From NCBI GenBank assembly GCA_902805635.1, contig CADCTC010000272.1:1-54635 (forward strand): a stretch of 54,635 nt of DNA. Direction: 5' to 3'. The stretch comes from an uncultured Chloroflexota bacterium (GTDB taxonomy: Bacteria > Chloroflexota > UBA11872 > UBA12225). The notes beneath the pieces were generated by a model. That model searched no databases. It had not been told where the DNA came from and saw nothing but the letters and a program-made list of their open reading frames with translations. The position numbers and the translations under genes were made by a program. Below are positions 25,669-34,788 of the stretch, piece after piece. Every line of letters begins with the position of its first letter. The stretch's first letter is position 1.

Positions 25669-26484
25669 GTGACGCAAGACACGGGTACACGGAAGGCGGC
25701 GCTCATCACGGGGGCGTCGCGGGGGATCGGTCGCGGCATCGCGCTGGAGCTGGCGGCACTGGGCGGCTACGACCTTGCCATCAACTACGCTTCCAATGAA
25801 GATGCGGCGCGCGAGACCGCGGAGGCGTGCGTGGAGGCCGCTGGCGAGGCGGGGCACGAGATCACGGCCGGAATCGTGCGGGGCGACATTTCGAGCGGCG
25901 AGGACCGCGGGCGCCTGATCGAGTACGTGCGGGAGGGGTTCGGCAGGCTCGATTTGCTAGTCAACAACGCCGGTGTCGCGCCGAGTGTACGGGCGGACAT
26001 CCTGGAGGCGGGAGAGGAGAGCTTCGACCGGCTGATCGGGATCAACCTGAAGGGCCCCTACTTTCTGACGCAGCTCGCGGCGCGCTACATGGTGGAGCAG
26101 CTTGGCGGACAGCCGGGGACTCCTGGCGCGATGAACGTGGTCACGGTCTCCAGCATCTCGGCGTACACAGCCAGCGTGAATCGCGGTGACTACTGCATCT
26201 CAAAGGCGGGACTCTCGATGCACACTCAGCTGTGGGCGGCGCGGCTGGCCGAGCATGGGATCGGGGTGTACGAGATCCAGCCGGGCATCATCGAGACCGA
26301 CATGACGGCGCGCGTGAAGGAGCGGTACGACACGCTTTTTGCGGAAGGTTTGACGCCGCTGCCGCGCTGGGGCACGCCCGAAGACGTGGGCAAGGCGGTG
26401 GCGGCGATCGCCGCGGGCCACTTCCCGTACAGCACGGGGATGGTGATTGACGTCGACGGCGGGTTCCGACTGCGGCGACTGTAA
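25669..26484 (+). CDS. Short-chain dehydrogenase/reductase
   Basis: 271 residues, classical SDR. NAD(P)-binding [15 protein letters not shown] (about residues 14-28), [11 protein letters not shown] (near 99), and the catalytic triad with Ser in [10 protein letters not shown] and YxxxK in [10 protein letters not shown] (Y175, K179). The C-terminal [11 protein letters not shown] equivalent ([12 protein letters not shown]) is the usual ending. GTG 25669 follows a good Shine-Dalgarno (GGAGG, 5-base spacing). It most resembles 3-oxoacyl-ACP or sugar/uronate reductases; its place between GH42 and a GH88-like hydrolase suggests oxidation or reduction of a sugar intermediate. Confidence 0.9.
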   Translation: MTQDTGTRKAALITGASRGIGRGIALELAALGGYDLAINYASNEDAARETAEACVEAAGEAGHEITAGIVRGDISSGEDRGRLIEYVREGFGRLDLLVNNAGVAPSVRADILEAGEESFDRLIGINLKGPYFLTQLAARYMVEQLGGQPGTPGAMNVVTVSSISAYTASVNRGDYCISKAGLSMHTQLWAARLAEHGIGVYEIQPGIIETDMTARVKERYDTLFAEGLTPLPRWGTPEDVGKAVAAIAAGHFPYSTGMVIDVDGGFRLRRL

Positions 26485-26550
26485 CGCGCCCTCGCATCGG
26501 CCCTCGCACTCAGTAGGTAGGGAACGCCGAGCCGGTACCATGCCGCCGTG

Positions 26551-27960
26551 ATGCAGGTAGATACGACGATCACGGCGCAGCGACTGCTGCCAAAGGTGCG
26601 GCGGCTCTTCGAGGCCAGCGGCCAAAAGATCCTGACTATCGAGCGGACGTGGGACCCGGCCAACGGCACACCAGTGTTCACGGTGGAGGGTCGCTACACG
26701 TCGCGCGGGTGGACGGAGTGGACGCAGGGCTTCCAGTTTGGCGCGGCGCTGCTGCAGTTCGATGCAACCGGCGACGAGCAATTCCTGAAGATCGGCATTG
26801 AGAAGACGCTGGAGGTGATGGCGACCCACGTGAGCCACGTGGGCGTGCACGACCACGGCTTCAACAATGTCTCGACCTACGGGAACATCTGGCGCCTGCT
26901 GCGCGAAGGCAAGCTGCCGGCTAACGAGTGGCTGAACCACTTCTGCGAGCTGGCGCTGAAAGTCAGCGGCGCGGTGCAGGCGGCGCGCTGGACCGAGGCG
27001 CGCCGCACACCGACCGAGTCGGTGGGGAGCGCAGGTTACATCTATTCATTCAATGGACCGCACTCGCTGTTCGCGGACACCATGCGATCTCTACGGGCGC
27101 TGGCGGTGGCGCACCAGCTGGGGCACGTGCTGATGGGAGAGCGCGACCGGCGCATCTCGCTGCTGGGACGGCTGATCCAGCACGCGGAGACCAATGCGCA
27201 GTTCAACGTCTACTTCGGCGATGGACGTGATTCCTACGACGTGCGCGGCCGTGTGGCGCACGAAAGCCTTTTCAACGTGAGCGACGGCAATTACCGCGCA
27301 GCAAGCAGCCAGCAGGGCTACTCGCCGTTCACCACCTGGACGCGCGGTCATGCCTGGTGTGTATGCGGGTACCCTGAGGAGCTGGAGTTTCTCGAGACGG
27401 TGCCGGACGCACACCTGGCAGAGCACGGTGGGCGCGCGGCGGTGCAGGAGATGCTGCTGAAGTCGGCGCTGGCCGTGGCGAACTTCTACCTGGAACAGAC
27501 GCCGCTGGACGGCATTCCGTACTGGGACACCGGGGCGCCGGGCCTGGCAAAGATGGGTAACTACCTCCAACGGCCGGCGGAGCCGGACAACCCTCACGAG
27601 CCGGTTGATAGCTCGGCCGCCGCAATTGCCGCGCAGGGGCTGCTGCGGCTCGGCAACTATCTGAAGCAGCACGGCGACGCGCAGCGCGGCGAGCGGTACC
27701 GGGCGGCGGCGCTGACGGTGGCAAACACGCTCTTCGACGCGCCGTACCTCTCAGAAGATCCAGAACACCAGGGGCTGCTGCTGCATAGTGTCTACCACCG
27801 GCCTAATGGATGGGACCACGTGCCGAGCGGCAAGCACGTGCCGTTAGGCGAGTCGTCGATGTGGGGGGACTACCACGCGCGCGAGCTTGCGCTGCTGATC
27901 CAGCGTGAGGCCGAAGGCGGGGCGTACCCGGTGTTCTTCAATCCGGAGGCAGGACGATGA
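26551..27960 (+). CDS. GH88-like unsaturated glucuronyl hydrolase
   Basis: 469 residues, helical (alpha/alpha)6 barrel. Unsaturated glucuronyl hydrolases hydrate the double bond of 4,5-unsaturated uronic acids left by polysaccharide lyases. Family features: GVHDHGFNNVSTYGNIW (near residue 97, with the first catalytic Asp region), SDGNYRAASSQQGYSPFTTW (the substrate pocket), TWTRGHAWCVCG (family TRGQAW) and IPYWDTGAPG followed by DSSAAAIAAQGLL. A GTG codon just upstream (26548) is an alternative start. Its stop overlaps the start of the flavin oxidoreductase by 4 bases. No polysaccharide lyase gene is nearby. Confidence 0.83.
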   Translation: MQVDTTITAQRLLPKVRRLFEASGQKILTIERTWDPANGTPVFTVEGRYTSRGWTEWTQGFQFGAALLQFDATGDEQFLKIGIEKTLEVMATHVSHVGVHDHGFNNVSTYGNIWRLLREGKLPANEWLNHFCELALKVSGAVQAARWTEARRTPTESVGSAGYIYSFNGPHSLFADTMRSLRALAVAHQLGHVLMGERDRRISLLGRLIQHAETNAQFNVYFGDGRDSYDVRGRVAHESLFNVSDGNYRAASSQQGYSPFTTWTRGHAWCVCGYPEELEFLETVPDAHLAEHGGRAAVQEMLLKSALAVANFYLEQTPLDGIPYWDTGAPGLAKMGNYLQRPAEPDNPHEPVDSSAAAIAAQGLLRLGNYLKQHGDAQRGERYRAAALTVANTLFDAPYLSEDPEHQGLLLHSVYHRPNGWDHVPSGKHVPLGESSMWGDYHARELALLIQREAEGGAYPVFFNPEAGR

Positions 27961-29438
27961 CTGACACGGTGGACCGGCTAGTGAAGATCCCCACGCTGCG
28001 GACGGCGCAGCGCCTGCGAGAGCACCTGGCCTCGCTGGGGGCGGAGCTGGGCGTGGACGACGACGTGGCGGTGGGGGCGGACTCGCCACTGGCTCAGCCA
28101 ATCGCGTGGAACGGACGGGCAATCGGGAACCGCTGGTGCACCCACCCAATGGAGGGCTGGGACGGGACCACGACCGGTGGCGTGACCGAGCCAATGGTGC
28201 GCCGCTGGCGGCGCTTCGGCGAGAGCGGCGCCAAGCTGATCTGGGGCGGCGAGGCAATGGCGGTGCGGCCCGATGGACGCGCCAATCCCAACCAGCTGAT
28301 CATCACGCGCGAGAACGCCAGCGGGATCCGCAAGCTGCGCGAGACTCTGGTGGAAGCGCACGGCGCGGCATTCGGTCGTACCGACGACCTGGTGATCGGC
28401 TTTCAGCTGACGCACTCCGGCCGCTTTTGCCGGCCCAACGAAAAGACGCGCTTTGAGCCGCGCGTGGCGTTCCGGCACCCGCTACTGGACTCGCGCTTCC
28501 GCGTCACGTCGGACGACCAAGTGTGGGCCGACGACGAACTTGGTGAGCTGGTAGCGGCCTACGTGGCGGCGGCGCAGGTGGCGACGGAGTGCGGCGCAGA
28601 CTTCGTCGACGTGAAACACTGCCATGGGTACCTGCTCCACGAGTTCCTCGGCGCGCACACCCGGCCTGGCCGGTACGGAGGCAGCTTCGAGAACCGCACA
28701 CGCCTGCTGCGAGAGATCGTGGAGGGCATCCGCGTCAGCGGGAACCAGATCGGGATCGGCGTACGCCTCTCAGCCTTCGACTGGGTGCCGTTCCGCCCCG
28801 ACCCCGCGCGGGGACGACCCGGCAAACTGGGTCCCGGTATCCCGGAGGATTTTTCGGAGTGCCTGCCGTACCGCTACGCGTTCGGCTGCAATCCGGACAA
28901 CCCCGTCGAGTACGACCTGGCGGAGACGTACCGGTTCGTGACGCTGCTGAGCGAGCTGGGCATCACGCTGCTGAACCTCTCGGCGGGGTCGCCGTATTAC
29001 AACCCGCACATCCAGCGTCCCGCGGCGTACCCGCCATCCGATGGGTACCAGCCTCCGGAGGACCCCCTGGTGGGGGTCGCTCGACAGGTGAACGTCGTGC
29101 GCCAGATCAAGGCACAGGCGCCCGCAAACATGGTCATGGTCGGGACGGGCTACTCGTATCTACAAGAGTTCCTACCGCACGCGGCGCAGCACGCGGTGCG
29201 CTCTGGGTTCGTCGACAGCGTAGGGTTGGGCCGAATGGTATTGGCATACCCCGATCTCCTGGCCGACGCGGTGGCCGGGCGCGGCGTGCAGACGAAGCGG
29301 CTGTGCCGGACGTTCAGCGACTGCACCACGGCGCCTCGAAACGGCCTGGTGTCCGGGTGCTACCCACTGGACGAGTACTACAAGGCGTCAGACGAGGCGA
29401 AGCAGCTGCGCGAAATCAAGAAAGCGGCGGGGGTCTGA
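27957..29438 (+). CDS. Old-yellow-enzyme-family flavin oxidoreductase
   Basis: 493 residues. FMN-binding TIM barrel. Motifs: NRWCTHPMEGWDGT (near residue 58), GAKLIWGGEAMAV (near 90), GFQLTHSGRF (near 145), DFVDVKHCHGYLLHEFLGAHTR (here shortened; HCHGYL near 220 holds the active-site pair), YGGSFENRTRLL and GLGRMVLAYPDL. The C-terminal Cys cluster of 2,4-dienoyl-CoA reductases is only loosely present (LCRTFSDC, then VSGC), so a 4Fe-4S centre is uncertain and no second flavin domain follows. Translationally coupled to the GH88-like gene, which suggests it reduces a sugar-derived alkene or keto intermediate (inference). Overlaps the convergent GAF gene by 23 bases. Confidence 0.87.
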   Translation: MTDTVDRLVKIPTLRTAQRLREHLASLGAELGVDDDVAVGADSPLAQPIAWNGRAIGNRWCTHPMEGWDGTTTGGVTEPMVRRWRRFGESGAKLIWGGEAMAVRPDGRANPNQLIITRENASGIRKLRETLVEAHGAAFGRTDDLVIGFQLTHSGRFCRPNEKTRFEPRVAFRHPLLDSRFRVTSDDQVWADDELGELVAAYVAAAQVATECGADFVDVKHCHGYLLHEFLGAHTRPGRYGGSFENRTRLLREIVEGIRVSGNQIGIGVRLSAFDWVPFRPDPARGRPGKLGPGIPEDFSECLPYRYAFGCNPDNPVEYDLAETYRFVTLLSELGITLLNLSAGSPYYNPHIQRPAAYPPSDGYQPPEDPLVGVARQVNVVRQIKAQAPANMVMVGTGYSYLQEFLPHAAQHAVRSGFVDSVGLGRMVLAYPDLLADAVAGRGVQTKRLCRTFSDCTTAPRNGLVSGCYPLDEYYKASDEAKQLREIKKAAGV

Positions 29439-30330
29439 CCGCCGCCTTAGCCGTGCTGCGATCCATGTCCAGCACGGAGCGGGCGGTGCCGATCACCGTC
29501 GGACGCTCTGCCAAGCGCACCACGTGCTGGAGGCGCTGCACCAGGTGCGCCGCGCGCTCGGCGCCGTCTCGGATCAGCGTCAGGTGGGAAAGCAGGTCTG
29601 GGTGTTCGCGGATGACCGGGTGGTTGGTCAGCAGGTCGGCGTAGCCGACCGGCAGGCTGAGCGCATTGTTCAGCTCGTGCGCCGCTGTTCTCGCCACGAG
29701 TAGCGCGCCGTCTAGACGAAGCCGCTCGTGGTCCATGTCTCGGGCGCGAAGACTGGCCAAAGCGATCCCGGCGAGCCGCCCAAGCAGGGCGATCGTGCGG
29801 GTGTCGAATTCCGAGAGGCGCTCGCCCCATACCACTAAGACGCCGGCGACCTCGTGCGAACCATCCTCGATAGGCGCGCAGATCGCCTGGGAGAAATCGG
29901 GCAAGTGATAGCAGCGCCGGGCGGCTTGCTCACCCAGCCACGGGAGGGCCAGGCGCAGCCACACACGGATGTCGGGCACCAAAGTGGTCTGCCTGACCTC
30001 GAGTGCAAAGCGCAGCGGCTGGGCATCCACGGAGACGGCGGCGCCGACAATTGGGCGGCCAGCGATGCGCTCCACGACCGGCTGCGACCGATCCTTTAGC
30101 GCAAGCGCGCGGATGACGAGGGAATCGCTCCGTGGCTCCACGCGCAGTGCGGCGTGGGCGCTGAGTCCGGTCTTGACCGCGCCGGCACAGACGATCTCGA
30201 GCAGTTCGTCTTCCGAATCCGCTAGCTGCGCCTCGGCGGCGGCCCAGGCGAGCGCGAGCAGCCGATCGCGGCCGCGGCGAGCCTCGTCGTAGAGCTGCGC
30301 GTAGTCGTCGATTGGACGTGCGTCCCCCAT
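29416..30330 (-). CDS. GAF-HisKA protein lacking the ATPase domain
   Basis: 304 residues. Residues 25-195 form a GAF sensor domain (VVERIAGRPIVGAAV, FSQAICAPIEDGSHEVAGVLVVWG). It leads into a dimerisation/phosphoacceptor helix RTAAHELNNALSLPVGYADLL, with the H-box His at 218. The protein ends after the second helix of this domain and a short tail; no N, G1 or G2 boxes of a histidine-kinase ATPase are present, in frame or in adjacent frames. It may be a phosphotransfer or adaptor protein, or the ATPase is supplied in trans. ATG 30330 is the start. Its gene tail overlaps the flavin oxidoreductase on the opposite strand. Confidence 0.78.
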   Translation of the reverse strand: MGDARPIDDYAQLYDEARRGRDRLLALAWAAAEAQLADSEDELLEIVCAGAVKTGLSAHAALRVEPRSDSLVIRALALKDRSQPVVERIAGRPIVGAAVSVDAQPLRFALEVRQTTLVPDIRVWLRLALPWLGEQAARRCYHLPDFSQAICAPIEDGSHEVAGVLVVWGERLSEFDTRTIALLGRLAGIALASLRARDMDHERLRLDGALLVARTAAHELNNALSLPVGYADLLTNHPVIREHPDLLSHLTLIRDGAERAAHLVQRLQHVVRLAERPTVIGTARSVLDMDRSTAKAAVRPPPLS

Positions 30331-30509
30331 GCGTCAACAACCGAGGTCCGGAGCGCGATCCGATGCAGGCAGGCTCGCCATCATACGGCTTAGCGGGCCG
30401 TGATTTCCAGGCACTTGGCGGATGGACGCGTTCCGCACGTTGCGTGCCGAGGCCGAAGGATGCGCCAATCTCGCGGCCGTGGCTTACCGCCGGGCGCCTA
30501 CCTGACCAG

Positions 30510-32555
30510 TTATGTACCCGGCAGTGGCCCCGGCTCGATCACCAGGGAGCCCGCGCCGCCGAGTTCCGCGTACAGTCGTCGCTCGGCTTCGTGCCGGTCG
30601 TCCCCTGCGTTGAAGAGGTACAACGGTGCCGGGGCGGCCAGGTGGATGGCCGAGGCGATGCCGCCAAGCCGCAGCAAGTGCGGCACGTACAGGCGCTCCA
30701 GGTATTCGGCTTCGTCATGCCAGCGGAACTGGCCCGCGTCCGCGATCAGTCGGCGCACGGCTTGTGGAGCGACCGCGCGGGCCAGCAGCGCCCACAGGCC
30801 GGCGTCTCCCAGCGCCGCCACATCGACGTCCTTGGCGCCGGTGACAACGCGCAGCGCTACCGTCGCGGTCAATACGTCCTGCACGCGCAGACAGGCGTCG
30901 GTGCGGTTGTAGGTGGTGAAGTGGGCGTCCGAGGTAGGCCGGCCCGCTCGGCCGACCGGGCTAAGGTACTCGCCCGTCAGGAAAACGTCCGGGATCAGCA
31001 CCGCGCGACCGGCGCCAAGCAGCTCCGCCAGCATCGGTGACCCCCAGGGGGCGCTTGCTCCTTGTGCGGCGACGACGCGAGGCGGGTCCCCGGCGAGCGG
31101 GATCGCGTTCTCAGAGACAAGCGCCGCGCGGCCGTCCTCGTGCACCAGGACGACCGGCGGTGCGTCGTCTGGCGCACTCAGGGGACGCAGCAAAAGCGCA
31201 GGAATGCGTGCGCCCTGCGACGCGACGCCAATCTCCAGCCGTTCGACCACGGTACCCGACGATCCGGTCTGCTCAGTCACCGAGTGGACCGGTCCACGGC
31301 GAATGCTCAGCTCGGACTCGGAGGGCAGCATTGCACCAAGTGCGCGTCGAAAGAGCGACCCGTACAGCGCGCGAAACGGCTCCAACCGCGCTGGTCCGGA
31401 CGGCAGACCTGCTGAGACACCCGTTTGCTGCCTCTTCTTCAGGGTACTCATGTCGAGCGGCTTCCACTCCGCCGGCCGCGTGGTGACAGCGAAGACGCGA
31501 AGCGACTCGGTGTCGTCGATGTGGCTGCCGGGTGTCTCCGCAAGCGGCCGGGCGATACCGGCGCGGAACACTTGCTTTGCGGAGGGCGGCGCCGGCGCGC
31601 CGTGGCCATCAAAGTGGTGGGCGAGGAAGCCGTAGACCGCCTGGCGCGAGTCCAGGTTGGAGTTGTGCGGCGCGTCGAACTGCACGCACTCGAGCTGATC
31701 TGCCGCGCCGAGGATCTCGTAGATGCCCCGCACGGCGGGGTACTCGACGCGTGGCGTGTTCACCGTCCAGTCGCCTGTGGCGGCGACAATCAGCATCGGC
31801 CGGGGCGCGGTAGCGGCGACGATCTCCATGTTGGTCAGGCCCAGGCGCAAGCCCGGCGCGTTCTCGCAGACGCAGCCGCCGGCGTAATGCGCCGAGAGCA
31901 TGTTGACCAGCGCCACGATGCGCACGCGCTCGTCCACGGCGGCGAGCAAGTAGGCCTGTGTCGCGCCGCCCGACTCGCCGGTGCAGGCGACCCGCGCCGA
32001 ATCGGCGTCAGGCAGTGCAAGCAAGTAGTCAAGCGATCGGATATTGTTCCACAGCTGGAGCCCGAGCGCGCCGATGCCCCAAAGGTGGCTCCTCGGCGAA
32101 TCGAACGTGCGATGCGGCACCTGCTGGCTATCGACGTAGCCAACCATGTCTGGCGAGAAGGTCAGGTAGCCCTGCCGGGCGAAGTTGATGCAGCGCGCCG
32201 GGACCGAGCCGGTGTCGCGCTGCGCGAACCGACCTTTCTGCCAGTGGCCATGCGGGGTCAGGACCACCGGATGCGGGCCGGGGGCGAGGGGCCGGTACAA
32301 GTTGCCCGTGCAGTAGAAGCCGGAAAAGCTTTCGAACGCGACGTTCTCGATGGCATAGCCGTCGCGCTCCTGACGGCCCGTGACAATGGGGAACAGCGGC
32401 GTGCGTTCCGGCAGGGGCAGCAGGCCGGCGGCGAAGAGCACCTGTTCCCTGATCTCGGCAGCACGCTCCAGCCACGCCTCACGAGTGGCGTAGGTGGGCA
32501 TGGCAACGGTGTCTTGCCAGTGGACTACACGGCGCAGGCGGGCATCATCCAGCAT
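30510..32555 (-). CDS. Tandem alpha/beta-hydrolase protein (esterase-like), second half degenerate
   Basis: 681 residues. First half: alpha/beta hydrolase related to acetyl-xylan/cinnamoyl or dienelactone hydrolase-type esterases, with PVVLTPHGHWQKGRF (oxyanion region, near residue 97), nucleophile VACTGESGGATQAYLLA (S195), the acid in IVAATGDWTVNTP and the His in VQFDAPHNSN. Second half (about 400-680) repeats the fold (PPVVLVHEDGRAALV) but the nucleophile elbow is GDAGLWALLA, with no Ser, and no catalytic acid is seen. So it is one active and one inactive unit. Located after the GH88-OYE genes on the other strand, it could remove ester decorations from plant oligosaccharides. ATG 32555. Confidence 0.75.
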   Translation of the reverse strand: MLDDARLRRVVHWQDTVAMPTYATREAWLERAAEIREQVLFAAGLLPLPERTPLFPIVTGRQERDGYAIENVAFESFSGFYCTGNLYRPLAPGPHPVVLTPHGHWQKGRFAQRDTGSVPARCINFARQGYLTFSPDMVGYVDSQQVPHRTFDSPRSHLWGIGALGLQLWNNIRSLDYLLALPDADSARVACTGESGGATQAYLLAAVDERVRIVALVNMLSAHYAGGCVCENAPGLRLGLTNMEIVAATAPRPMLIVAATGDWTVNTPRVEYPAVRGIYEILGAADQLECVQFDAPHNSNLDSRQAVYGFLAHHFDGHGAPAPPSAKQVFRAGIARPLAETPGSHIDDTESLRVFAVTTRPAEWKPLDMSTLKKRQQTGVSAGLPSGPARLEPFRALYGSLFRRALGAMLPSESELSIRRGPVHSVTEQTGSSGTVVERLEIGVASQGARIPALLLRPLSAPDDAPPVVLVHEDGRAALVSENAIPLAGDPPRVVAAQGASAPWGSPMLAELLGAGRAVLIPDVFLTGEYLSPVGRAGRPTSDAHFTTYNRTDACLRVQDVLTATVALRVVTGAKDVDVAALGDAGLWALLARAVAPQAVRRLIADAGQFRWHDEAEYLERLYVPHLLRLGGIASAIHLAAPAPLYLFNAGDDRHEAERRLYAELGGAGSLVIEPGPLPGT

Positions 32556-33255
32556 GGGCGGATGGTACGGAGTACGCGTCCAGCCTAGGCGTCGGGTCGG
32601 GGCGGAGGGGCTTGCGCAGGGCGACGTAGGCGGAGATGCCTGCCGGGCCGCGCCAGGGGGCGCGAACGGTGCTCACCAGCTGGTATCCGGCGCGGGAGTA
32701 GGCGGCGCGGGCGCGGTGGTTGGTGCTGGCGGTGTGCAACAGGATGGCGGCGGCGCCGCAGCGACGCGCTTCCGATTCGACCGCTCTCAGCAGCGCGTGG
32801 CCAATTCCGCGCGCCTGCAGTGCCGGGTCTACCCCGACGAGCGAGATGTAGTACTCGTCGGGGCGAGTAACGCGGCGGGAGTAGGTGAGCCCAATGGGGA
32901 TGAACAGCGCCAGAAGTCGCCACAGCCAGGACCAGCCCAGGGTGCGGCGCATGAGGGCCAACCGCGCTCGGAGTGTCCCGCGACCGCCGTACTGCTCCTG
33001 GGCGCCGGGTGGCACGGTGACGATGAACCCGGCCACGCCCCCGGCGGCAAGCACGGCGACTATGGTCTGCGGCACACGCGCCGCCAGGCTGGCCTGCCAG
33101 AACTGCGCCAGCGCCTCCGGCTCGACCCCGAACCCACGCCGGTACTCGTCGAAGGCACGGCCAAACACCGCCGCTATCGAGGGCGCGTCCTGCGCTGAGG
33201 CACGGCGCAGGTAGACGGCGCTCGGCGGGGATGCAGCTCCAGCCGGATTCATCAT
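32545..33255 (-). CDS. GNAT-family N-acetyltransferase
   Basis: 236 residues. Acetyl-CoA-binding motif A is visible in YYISLVGVDPALQARGIGHALLRAVE (split here by reading; R/Q-x-x-G-x-G/A near residue 140), motif B in LHTASTNHRARAAYSRAGYQLV. The N-terminal VYLRRASAQDAPSIAAVF is the usual beta1-alpha1 start. ATG 33255 was chosen; an in-frame TTG lies two codons upstream. A hydrophobic stretch near residues 110-125 (WLWRLLALFIPIGLTY) is unusual and may lie close to the membrane. Substrate unknown. The 3' end overlaps the start of the tandem hydrolase gene by 11 bases. Confidence 0.85.
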   Translation of the reverse strand: MMNPAGAASPPSAVYLRRASAQDAPSIAAVFGRAFDEYRRGFGVEPEALAQFWQASLAARVPQTIVAVLAAGGVAGFIVTVPPGAQEQYGGRGTLRARLALMRRTLGWSWLWRLLALFIPIGLTYSRRVTRPDEYYISLVGVDPALQARGIGHALLRAVESEARRCGAAAILLHTASTNHRARAAYSRAGYQLVSTVRAPWRGPAGISAYVALRKPLRPDPTPRLDAYSVPSAHAG

Positions 33256-33316
33256 GGGCAAGCGGGCAAAAGAAAACGCGCCGTCGCCGGCGCGCGTGAG
33301 CTGACCAATGATCTAT

Positions 33317-33393
33317 TGGCGGTCCCGACCGGATTCGAACCGGCGATCTCATCCTTGACAGGGATGTATGCTAGGCCGCTGCACCACGGGACC
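33317..33393 (-). tRNA. tRNA-Asp(GUC)
   Basis: 77-base cloverleaf on the minus strand. Acceptor stem GGTCCCG pairs perfectly with CGGGACC. The anticodon stem CATCC/GGATG encloses the loop CTGTCAA, giving anticodon GUC (Asp). The T arm is GCCGG-TTCGAAT-CCGGT with the TTCGA core. Discriminator base is G, as expected for tRNA-Asp, and CCA is encoded at 33317-33319. It stands alone, between the GNAT gene and the MoxR operon; long open frames read through it on the plus strand (AVPTGFEPA-type) are artefacts. Confidence 0.97.
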
Positions 33394-33558
33394 GTGGAGG
33401 CGCGAGCACGCGCCGGATGGCGCGCAACCTGGGAATCATACCTCCCCTTGGGTCGCGCCGTCAAAGCCGGCGGCGAAAATCGCAGAGTCCTCTTACCTGG
33501 AACGGGAAGGGCGGCCAAGACAGGGCGCTGGCGCGCTCGGCCACGTAAGCTAAGGGAC

Positions 33559-34788
33559 GTGAGCGCCACACAAGAGACGGACCGATCCACGACAACACAG
33601 CCGGCAGGCCAGGCGGACGGGGCGGATACGCCTGACGGATCGCAGCCGCTGGACCTGGGGCAGCTGTACGGCGACCAGCCGGTCGCGCCAATCGCCCTCA
33701 AAGAAGGGCCGCCGCTGAACGGGGACGCGGCGGAGATGAAGCGCGTCTTCACCGAGATCAAGCGCGTGATCGTCGGGCAAGACAAGCTGATCGAGCGGCT
33801 ACTGGTGGCGCTGATCGCGCGCGGGCATATCTTGTTGGAAGGCGTGCCCGGCCTGGCCAAGACGCTGGCCATCAAGACGGTGGCGCAGGTGGTGGGCGGG
33901 TCGTTCCGGCGCATTCAGTTCACGCCGGACCTGGTGCCGGCGGACCTGGTGGGAACGCGGGTGTACAACCAGCGCAGCGGAGAGTTCTCGGTGGAGCTGG
34001 GGCCGGTGTTCGCCAACCTCCTGTTGGCGGACGAGATCAACCGCGCGCCGGCCAAGGTGCAAAGCGCGCTGCTGGAGGTGATGCAAGAGCGCCAGGTCAC
34101 CATCGGCGGGGTGACGCACCCGGTGCCCGACCCCTTCCTGGTGCTGGCGACGCAGAACCCCATCGAGCAGGAGGGCACCTACCCGCTGCCCGAGGCGCAG
34201 GTGGACCGCTTCATGTTCAAGACGGTGGTGGGTTACCCGTCGATGCTGGACGAACTGACCATCGTCGACCGCGCCACTGAGTTGCCTCCCACTTTGCGGG
34301 TGCTGCTGGAGCCGGACCGGCTGCTGGCGTTGCAGCAGGAGGCTGACCGCGTCTCGATCGACACGCGCATCCGGCAGTACGCGGTCTACCTGGTGGCGGC
34401 GACGCGGCAGCCCGACCTGTTCGAGCTGCCGCAGCTCAAGCGGTACGTGAGCTTCGGCGCCAGCCCACGCGCCTCCATCAACCTGATCCTGGCGGCGCGC
34501 GCGCTGGCGCTGCTGCGCGGGCGGACCTACGTGCTGCCGCAAGACGTGTGGGAGCTGGCGCCGGACGTGCTGCGTCACCGCGTGGTGCTCTCCTACGAGG
34601 CGCTGGCGGAGAGCGTCAGCGCAGAAGACGTGGTGGAGCAGATGATCCGCAAGGTGCCCATGCCGCAGGTGGGGCTGCCTGGCGAGACCGAGTCGCCGTA
34701 CCAGAAGGAGAAGATCCTGCGCGCCAACACCGCGGCCCAGGCGGAGCCGCGCAAGGGCTGGCGACTGCTGCGGGGCAAGAAGGGGTGA
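33559..34788 (+). CDS. MoxR-family AAA ATPase
   Basis: 409 residues. A Gln/Asp/Thr-rich N-terminal extension of about 55 residues precedes the AAA core. Walker A is ILLEGVPGLAKTLAIKTV (near residue 95), followed by the MoxR signature RIQFTPDLVPADLVGTRVY, Walker B LLLADEINRAPAKVQSALLE (near 155), and LATQNPIEQEGTYPLPEAQ with the sensor and arginine-finger RFMFK. The helical C-terminus has PRASINLILAARALALL. GTG 33559 is preceded by AAGGGA. Next in the operon are DUF58 and two VWA proteins, the classical MoxR-batA type chaperone/stress module. Start overlaps nothing; end overlaps the DUF58 gene by 4 bases. Confidence 0.92.
   Translation: MSATQETDRSTTTQPAGQADGADTPDGSQPLDLGQLYGDQPVAPIALKEGPPLNGDAAEMKRVFTEIKRVIVGQDKLIERLLVALIARGHILLEGVPGLAKTLAIKTVAQVVGGSFRRIQFTPDLVPADLVGTRVYNQRSGEFSVELGPVFANLLLADEINRAPAKVQSALLEVMQERQVTIGGVTHPVPDPFLVLATQNPIEQEGTYPLPEAQVDRFMFKTVVGYPSMLDELTIVDRATELPPTLRVLLEPDRLLALQQEADRVSIDTRIRQYAVYLVAATRQPDLFELPQLKRYVSFGASPRASINLILAARALALLRGRTYVLPQDVWELAPDVLRHRVVLSYEALAESVSAEDVVEQMIRKVPMPQVGLPGETESPYQKEKILRANTAAQAEPRKGWRLLRGKKG

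Noticed and set aside
33316..33558. Long open frame joining the tRNA region to the MoxR gene
   Set aside because: It is the typical read-through of a tRNA on the opposite strand; the real start is GTG 33559.
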